From the NCBI GenBank assembly GCA_903813345.2, contig CAIIXF020000012.1:12504932-12568931 (forward strand): 64,000 bases of DNA. Direction: 5' to 3'. The stretch is from Owenia fusiformis (taxonomy: Eukaryota > Annelida > Polychaeta > Sabellida > Oweniidae). The notes beneath the pieces were generated by a model. That model made no database searches, was not told the DNA's origin, and saw only the letters and a program-made list of their open reading frames with translations. The translations under genes and the position numbers were made by a program. Every line of letters begins with the position of its first letter. Position 1 is the stretch's first letter. Of the stretch, positions 48,758-57,700 are shown in pieces.

Positions 48758-51700
48758 CTGGAAATATAAACATACCGGTATTACAAAATTTAAAAGAATT
48801 TAGGGATTATTTACCAAGAATGGCCTTGCCAATATAGAATCCTGATTGAAATCGCAAACATATCAATATCAATTTAAACTAAATATACAATATGCCCAAA
48901 TATCCTGTAGTAACTAAATAAAAGTTTGATTTGAGAAGACATATCACCCAAAGATTCAGTCTATTACTTTGAACAGTATTTAACCTTGATTAGCCCTGGG
49001 CTTTACCTGAAAGCTGTGCCCCTTTTTCGCCTGTTTCTGCCTTATATTGCTCTTTGAGGTCCATGATAAAGTTATGAGCATTGGCCAGTTTAGCAGCATG
49101 GTGTACCTTCTCTATTCCAATATCTTCCATGCCATACGCTATGTTCTCCTCTATTGATCTAGCATATAGCACTGGTTCTTGGCCAACCAATGCAATCTGT
49201 ACAATAAAACACAAATCTGCCGATTGGTCAAAGTCAGCTTCTAAAATATGTTCAGTAATAACTGACTGTTCAATTGGTTACAGAGGCAATGGATCAATCA
49301 AAGACCTTCCAAAGTACTTATCAAGCGATACCTTTGTATGGAGATAACTATGATCATACTCCTGTATAGGTACTGAATCCAGGAGCACATTCCCAGCTTT
49401 AGTTTCGTAAAAATGTTCCAGAAGGTTAACACATGTGGATTTCCCTCCTCCACTAGGGCCCACTAGGGCAACTACCTCCCCTGGGTTGACACTGAATGAC
49501 ACATTCTGAAATAAAATGAAACATTCTGGTTATAGCGATGACACCATCAAAAACACAATGACGCATTCTTAATCTTGAAAACACGGGGATTAGCACATAA
49601 TATATGATTCCTAACCCCCACTGGGGCTTACTAAGGCAAATACCTCTCTGGGTTGACATAAATGACGCATTCTGACATGTAATGACATATCTGTATTCTG
49701 AATATATGGTGACATAACATGAAACACAATGAAACATTCTTAACAAATGGTGAAAGGTATTGAAAAAGGTAAATCAATTCAAAGGAAATGATACGGGTAT
49801 TGTTGCACATAACTCTTCAACAATACTACAAACATAGCCAAGCAATGTTCCATTATCAGCTCTTTTTGGATTGTATCACATACCTTAAGTACATCAGTAT
49901 CTGCTCTTGATGGGTAGGAAAATGTTACATCCTTAAATTCAATGAGACCTTCTAGTTTCTCAGGCGTCTTGCAATCTTTAGTATTTGGGATCTCAGGCTC
50001 TCTATCTACATACTCAAACACTTTCTCAGATGCCCCCGAAGCTTGCATTAGACCAGTCCATACATTTCCCATATCCTAGAATATGCAAACTCTTTAATTG
50101 TGTTTTCTGTGAGGGTGTTTGCTTTACAACAATAATATTACACTATACATGTATTCTAAATCATATTTTAAAACAACTCCATGTACCTCAATTACAGCAC
50201 CAAGCTCCACTCTGGTAGAGGATGAATGACACCAAGGTACCACCAGTGATGACGTCATCAATGACAAGATGGCCGCCGTAATATAACGTGGCAACAACCA
50301 GTCCAAGTGCAAACAGCTGGGATTTAAAATGTAAATCTATGAATTGTATTGTTGGCCATGACACAGTATTTATGAAATGAGATGGCAGATTGCATTTCAA
50401 GGATCCATAATTTATCTTTAGATATTAATTTGTGTAATTTATTCATCTATATTCACTCCCAGGAACAAGTAAACCGGTCTTACCTTGTTATTCCATACAT
50501 AACCAGCATACGTGATAGCTTCTTTCAGTCTAATTTTGAATGTCACTTTCAATTTGTCAGCATATCGATCAATCTCATTCATCTCGTTGGCAAAACTTCG
50601 AACCTGAGCAATAAATAATTTACATGGATTCAGAATATATTACGTCATCTAGAAATAAAAAAAAAGTCAAATGATTTATTTATTTCATTAGAGTGATGGT
50701 GAATGGTGATGAAAAAAGCCATTTCACAAGAACAAGCGGTTACAAGAAACAAAACCTAATTCCAAGTCTATGATGAATGAACATATAAAGAGTTACATCT
50801 TTCGCCAAATCACCTGTGCCCAACGCCAGTCAATCATTAGCCGAAACTTGAAACATCAATAAACTACAGAAGACATCGTCTAAATCTAAACTCATCTTTT
50901 AGGAGAATGTTTTACGAATGAATTTCATATTTAGAATCCTTCATCCTTAATTCATTTCATGACATGCGAAGGAATATCTTTTTATACACCCCTCTTTGTC
51001 TTTCTTTTCTTACTTTGTATAATAGTATAATTTGTTGGCCTTGCTATCGAAGATGAAACCATTACGAAAGAAAACTTCATATCACCAATTTATAATTTAC
51101 CGTCTTTATTGAAGAGCATGTTTCCTCCGCCACTTCGTTGGCTTTAGCCAGAGATTCCTGCACTTGCTTGGACAGTTTCTGAAAATACATGATCACATAT
51201 ACGACATACGTAAAATACGACATATAAAGGCCATATATTCATGAAGCCATATTAAATGCTTTTATATGACATATTTTCAAAAATATGATTTTAAAATGTC
51301 ATAGTGTTTTGTATCTAAATGGTCGTATACTGAATCATAATAATAATAGAATATAATAGAATTTAAAATTAACATATTCTAGGTGGAACCGAGTACCCTC
51401 GGGTCCCGTTACCATAGCAACCATATCTTTTTAACCAATCACAGATGAGCAACCAAATTATGCCACATTATGTATAGATATATGATCTATAATTGTGCCA
51501 AAGGGGGCGAGTTGTTTGTAGAATGAATCGGGGGATTTTCTTTCATGAATTTCGATTATGTTTTTCATCCAAAAAACATCAATACACTTTAAAACATTTT
51601 GTTTACTTTAAGATTACACCATGTAATCCAAAAATATATTTCTCGTTTTCAAAGATAATCCATGGATTAACACCCAGGTATTTTTATTTTTCAAACTTCA

Positions 51701-54700
51701 GAGGGCTGGGAATCAATGATGCTCAACGCTTTTGAATACGATAAATGCTGTTTTAAATAGGTTTTACGTACGGCAATAATTTCTCAAATTATGTAAGCTG
51801 AATGCATTCCTTAAGTTTGAAAAATAAAAATACCTGGGTGTTAATCCATGGATTATCTTTGAAAACGAGAAATATATTTGTGGATTACATGGTGTAATCT
51901 TAAAGTAAACAAAATGTTTTAAAGTGTATTGATGTTTTTTGGATGAAAAACATAAGCGAAATTCATGAAAAAAATCCCCCGATTCATTCTACAAACAACT
52001 CACCCCCCTTTCAAAAGCTAAATGTAGAACTTGAGATAGTGTCAAAATTGCAAAACATTTTGATGCACCCAAGTAGTTAGTAGATAAATATTCAGAACGT
52101 GTTTTCTGTTATGCTACTTGGCCATTAGATCTAAAAATGAAGCATAAAGGGTTAATATAATCCAATAATTAAGTACTGACACCGTGTGCACCTGACATGC
52201 ATGTCGGGTATATATTTTAATATATCTCCATATTAGGAAAAGTTACCTCAAATAATCTCCATATAAGGAACTTGAATATAAGGAACTTGAATATAAGGAA
52301 CTTGAATAATCTCAATGAAATACAACTTTACCAACATGTACAGGATGGGCCAAAAAATGACACTTTATTTTCAAAATGCTATAACTTTTTTAATTTTTTA
52401 TACAAAATCATAATTTGCATTACCAAATAAATCTTGAGGTTACTATCTAGCCATGGATCATGAATTATACACTTTTACTTGAATAAAATATGTCACCAGC
52501 GTCTCATTTAAACATGTGGTGTGCCATGAGAAATAAGCATAATTTGCAAAATGTTCCTGAACTGACACGGCCTGATGATCGGCAAGCTAATAACCCTGAT
52601 ACAAACCCCAATGAGTATAGGGTATGGGAAGGTCTCCAAGAGATTGAATGAAGGCCCCCAATATCCCAGATGCGAGTAGAAATAATCTTGATTTACGTCA
52701 TTCAAAATGCAAATTCAGTCAAACTGATGTCATATTTGGAATCTACATGTAAAATGACATCTAGAAATATGGTTTTGAAAAGAGTTTATCAACTTTGAAA
52801 ATTTACTTTTCTTTGAAAATGTGACTTCTAGGTCGGGGAGATTCCCCATAGCCCCCATGTTGTAAAATCAAAAAAAGTGAAATATCTTTTCTTGTGTTGG
52901 GCAGATAATATTTTATTTTACTGGACATATTTTAATTTGTATAACTATCAGATACATAAGGGTAATATGAAAAGTGAACCACTAAAACTGATGAACATTC
53001 AAGTTTAAGGGAATTTTGCAAATACCCTGCCATGTTATTCCCCCCGAATCAGCCACCTGGTGGCGAAACTGGTAACTACCTACTCGCATCTGAGTAATTG
53101 CTCTACTGTCAAGAAGTCTTTTAAGGTTCTTTATTCAAGTTATTCAAGGTTACAAAATCACCTACATCTTGCTACTGCACACTCTACATACACACTGCGA
53201 GAGGTCCCGAGTTCAATTCCCGGACTAGCCCCCATTTGTCAAGAAGTCTTTTTAAGGTTCTTTATTCAAGTTATTCAAGGTTACAAAATCACCTACATCT
53301 TGCTACTGCACACTCTACATACACACTGGCTTACGTCTCATACTTAGTTAACACTTATTCATGTCTCTACCTTTTACCTTGCTAATTATTATTAACTAGT
53401 ACAGTATGCAAAAAATCTAATACAAAGTTAATTGCCTAATAAGTAAGTAATAAACAAAACTCAAGAATATGTTATAATTAGCATAATAGAATACATATCA
53501 TGACATCTACTAAAGCTGGCAATTAAGTCAGGTTGAAAAAAACTTAAGCTAACATATGCTATAACAGCAAGGCGACTACAAGTAAAATATATCATTAAAT
53601 AAGATCCAAGTTGAAGGACTTGTTACATTATATTATTACTAAGAACCCCTGGCACTATATAACTGCAAAATGTCTTGAAAAAGTGGCGTTTTGTGGCCCA
53701 CCCTGTATATACTAATCTTCATTTGAGGACATTTTATATCATTAAAACCTTACCTCGTAATAATCTCCATATACTGCTGAAACAGCAGTAATGATTGGTA
53801 GTCCTATAAACGTCACCATACTTAGTCTCCAACTCAGCTTAAACATGAAGATACACACACCAACTGCAGGAGAAATGCATATATGCGTTTCTTTTCATTT
53901 AAACATGACATACCTGAGGAATATTCAGACCCTAATAATGTCAAATTCAATGAAAAAAGTTTAAACGTTGAATAAAAACAATAATGCATTTCACCATTTG
54001 AATGACACTTAGTTATTGTCTAAATACATGAATGATTTAAAAGTTTTACACTTACTTGCTTTGACAAGATTCCTTAAAAATATATTAGTGTTGGTGCCTA
54101 GCGCAAGGGTCATTGTAGATGTATCTGATGTCAGTCGTGATGTCATATCACCTACAATGATGATGTCATACAACTATCATATAGTTCAATATGATTTATC
54201 ACTGCTTTGCCATTTCATGTATTGTCAAGTCGTGTTTATAATAATGTTGTCAAATTGAAAATAGGGACTTTAAGCTTGCAATGCTTGCAAACTAAACGTG
54301 AACTGTAAATATTTAAGTGTTGCATTTTGTATGGGCGATCGGTCATACGTATATAGGTTGGCGTTTCGATTTTATACGCAAGCTTAAATTCCCTATTGAA
54401 GAAAAACCGTGTACCTGTTCGAACAGTGTCGAAAAACGCAACCTCCTGGTGTAGTAAAGAACTGAAGAGAGAATTACGAATTCGAATGTCCAGTCGAGCC
54501 TTGGCAACTTTGAATAAACCCCCACGAAGACCGGCAGCAATCGAGCTGCAAAAATATAACGTATATACTATACTCACGACAATGACCCAAATTGGTAATG
54601 ATTTTTTGGTCAATATCTATTCGCATTGCTCTTGCAAAATCACACAATACAACATTAGTAACCAAGTGCTTAGTACAGTAAAACCTGTCTAATCCGAACA

Positions 54701-57700
54701 CCATTTGGACCTGCTTAAACAGTTCAAATTAGGAGGTGTTCACATTTCGAGGTTTTTGCATTCGCGAGATTCCGGAATCTGAAGAAATGTGAACACATTC
54801 TCAGTACATATTTAAAGTTCATTTGACCACATAGCTTTATAGCATTTCAAAAATTTGAAAATTCGATTCAAATGAATCTAGTCATGCTGGAAATCCCTAT
54901 TATAATCAAGACCATTCAAGTTTTTTTCCCAAAGTTTTGATATCATAACAATTTGAATCATAACTTTGAATGAAACATGTGAAATTTTATGAAAAGTGTT
55001 CAGATTAGACAGGTTAATTTTTCAAATATGACTGTTCACTGTTCAAATTGAGAGGTGTTCACATTTTAATTTTTTTAACATGGGAGTCAATGGGAGGAAA
55101 AAATGGGACCGAAAATAAGTGTTCAGATTGGGAGGTGTTCGTATTAGCCAGGTGTTCAGATATACAGGTTATACAGTTATTCCACTTAAAAAATTCATGA
55201 AACATCAGAAACCATTTTGGAACAGCCATTTAACTCGGCTGAAGAAACAACAGAAACGGGCTTGGCATGTTTGGGTGAATGCAGGGAGACCGAGGGATGT
55301 TATGGATACCACAAGAAAGATTTACAAGGACTCAAAGAGGATATTCCGGGCGGCTTTTAACAAATACAAGGTCGAGTACGAGCACAAAAAGTTAAATGAT
55401 TTATACGAACTTGACGAAATGGACCAACGAACATTCTGGTATCTTTTGAATAAAAGTCGACAGTGTAATAGTAAATCAACAGGCGCTGTTAGAGCGGACA
55501 ATGGGGAAATTATAATGGATCCTTCGGCAGTTTGTAATGAATGGCAATCATATTTTTGTAAGTTGGCTTCATTTGACCATAGGGATATTTTTGATAATCA
55601 TTTTGAAAACGAGGTTGTTTCTGACATGAATATGATGAAAATGAATTCTGTATTTAATAAAGATGGTATTTTAGACACTGATTTTACGACTGAGGAAGTT
55701 AATAAGTGTATACTAAAATTGAATAATAATAGAGCTGCCGGTCACGATGGTTTAAATGCTGAACATATTAAATATGGTGGCCCATGTATGACTACTTTTC
55801 TAACACTGCTTTTTAACGTTATTCGTGTTAGTGAATATATTCCAGAAAACTTTTGTACAGGAATTCTTATTCCTCTTTTAAAGTCAGGTAACAAAGATTG
55901 CCTTAACAAAGACCACCACAGAGGTATAACGTTAATGAGTATTTTAAGAAAACTATTTGATAATATTGTACTTGCTAGGATGCTCCCAAGGCTCAGAAAT
56001 GCTATCCCTCAACTTCAGGGTGCTTCAGTCGAAAAGTGTTCTTCACTTCACACATCTTTTTTGCTTCAGGAAGTCATATCACATAATGTTAAAGAAGGAG
56101 TATTTTTGGCGTTAATGGACATTCGGAAAGCCTTCGATGGTACCTGGATTGATGGGCTGTTCTGTAAACTGTACCAAACCGGAATTAATGGACTTGCTTG
56201 GCGTATCTTATATCAGTCATATTGCAAATATAAATGTAGAGTTCTTGTAAATGGTGTAATGAATTCTGAATCTTTCTACGTGCGTAGGGGAGTCCACCAA
56301 GGCGGCGTCTGCAGTATGCATCTCTACCAATTCTTCATTGCCGACCTCTTAAATGACTTAATAGACAGTAATTGTATTGCAAAGATTGGGGGACACCCTG
56401 TAGGCTGCCCTGCATACGCCGATGATCTCGCGCTAATAACTACTGAACCAGAATATATGAATACACTACTTAAGGTTGCACATGAATACAGCAGACGTTG
56501 GCGGTTTGAATTCCACCCAGATAAATGTGTAATAATGACTTATGGTCCAGCTAAAAGGACATCGTATGATTTCAAACTCGGGACAGCATCCCTTAAAACT
56601 GTTCAGACAGCTCAACACGTTGGAATCCCTCTTGGTAAAACAAAAGATCATGTGAAAAGTGCAATATCTGCAGCAAGAAGAAAATACTGTTCACTATTAG
56701 GGCTGGGAAATGGGTGCGGTGGCATTCACCCATTATTAGCTTCAAAGTTATATTGGTCCTTCGCTTATCCAACTATGACCTACGGGTGTGCTGTAATACC
56801 ATACTCAGAAGATGACATCAAACTGATGGAATGCGCGCATAGAGAGATTGGCAAGCGAATACAGTCTTTACCTAAGAATACACCAGATCCCGTAGCAACC
56901 AGGCTACTTGACACAAATGTAACCTGTAAACACATGAAGTCCCCCATTTATTACATGTGGGAAACGGTTCTTAAGTATAACCTTACTGACATTGTGAATG
57001 AAATGGTTTTTAATGCTAAATATCCAAGTAAACTGAATTTTAGATATACTATTTATAAGAGAGTCAAAGATTTTAATACTCGTACCACTGTGCTATCGAC
57101 ATTGATGTACAAGAGTTTAAATATGATGGCAGGTTCTTTGTTGGAATTTAAGCCAAATGTTTGGTGGATTATTGCTAAAAATAACCCCAATTTTGTGTAC
57201 TGTACTAAGATTATGATCAAATTATTAACTGGAACGTATGATTTAAATAGTAGACGTCGCGAGGGTGATACATCTGTATGTAAGACATGTGTGCTCTGTG
57301 AGCTCAATGAAAATGAAACTGTGAAACATTTCTTATTAAAGTGTCCGGCTCTTTCTGGAGTCAGGGAACCCATGATTAACATTGCAATGACCAATCTGAA
57401 TGTTCAAGATGACAATTTTATTCTTAAGGTAATACTTGGTATAGTATGTTGTGACAATGAGAAACTATTATCCATATCACAGAAAGTGTACATAATGCAT
57501 AAGCAGAGACAACTGCTGTTAAAAAATGTCTAATTACTGTACATTACCTACTCTTTATTAATCTTTGTCTGATGCTTTTACTTTTTAATTTTTTTGTATA
57601 AATTTGTGAATGTAACTCTCTTGTTATTAAGAGGCAAATAAATTATACATACATATAGGTTTCGTGCTATATTCTTACATGTTATGACACTATAAAAGAG

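Larger units (their letters stand above)
52339..53707. mobile_element. TA-flanked element with TACAGG(A/G)TGGGCCA ends
   Basis: Left TACAGGATGGGCCAAAAAAT; right, inverted, TACAGGGTGGGCCACAAAAC. Termini resemble those at 35119 and 37367. The interior carries MITE copy E and a duplicated segment; no transposase recognised. Confidence 0.7.
51179..53753 (-). other. ABC copy 1 intron 5
   Basis: Contains the fold-back at 51509-52001, a three-fold 17-bp repeat (ATAAGGAACTTGAAT) at about 52263-52310, and a TA-flanked element at 52339-53707 that itself holds a MITE, a direct repeat and a tRNA-like fragment. Confidence 0.75.

Noticed and set aside
48341-49347. Plus-strand frames over the ABC exons (also 62732-63719)
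   Set aside because: They are antisense shadows of the transporter exons.
53204-53238. tRNA gene
   Set aside because: Only the 3' half is present; no D-arm, A box or 5' acceptor strand lies upstream, and CCA is encoded.
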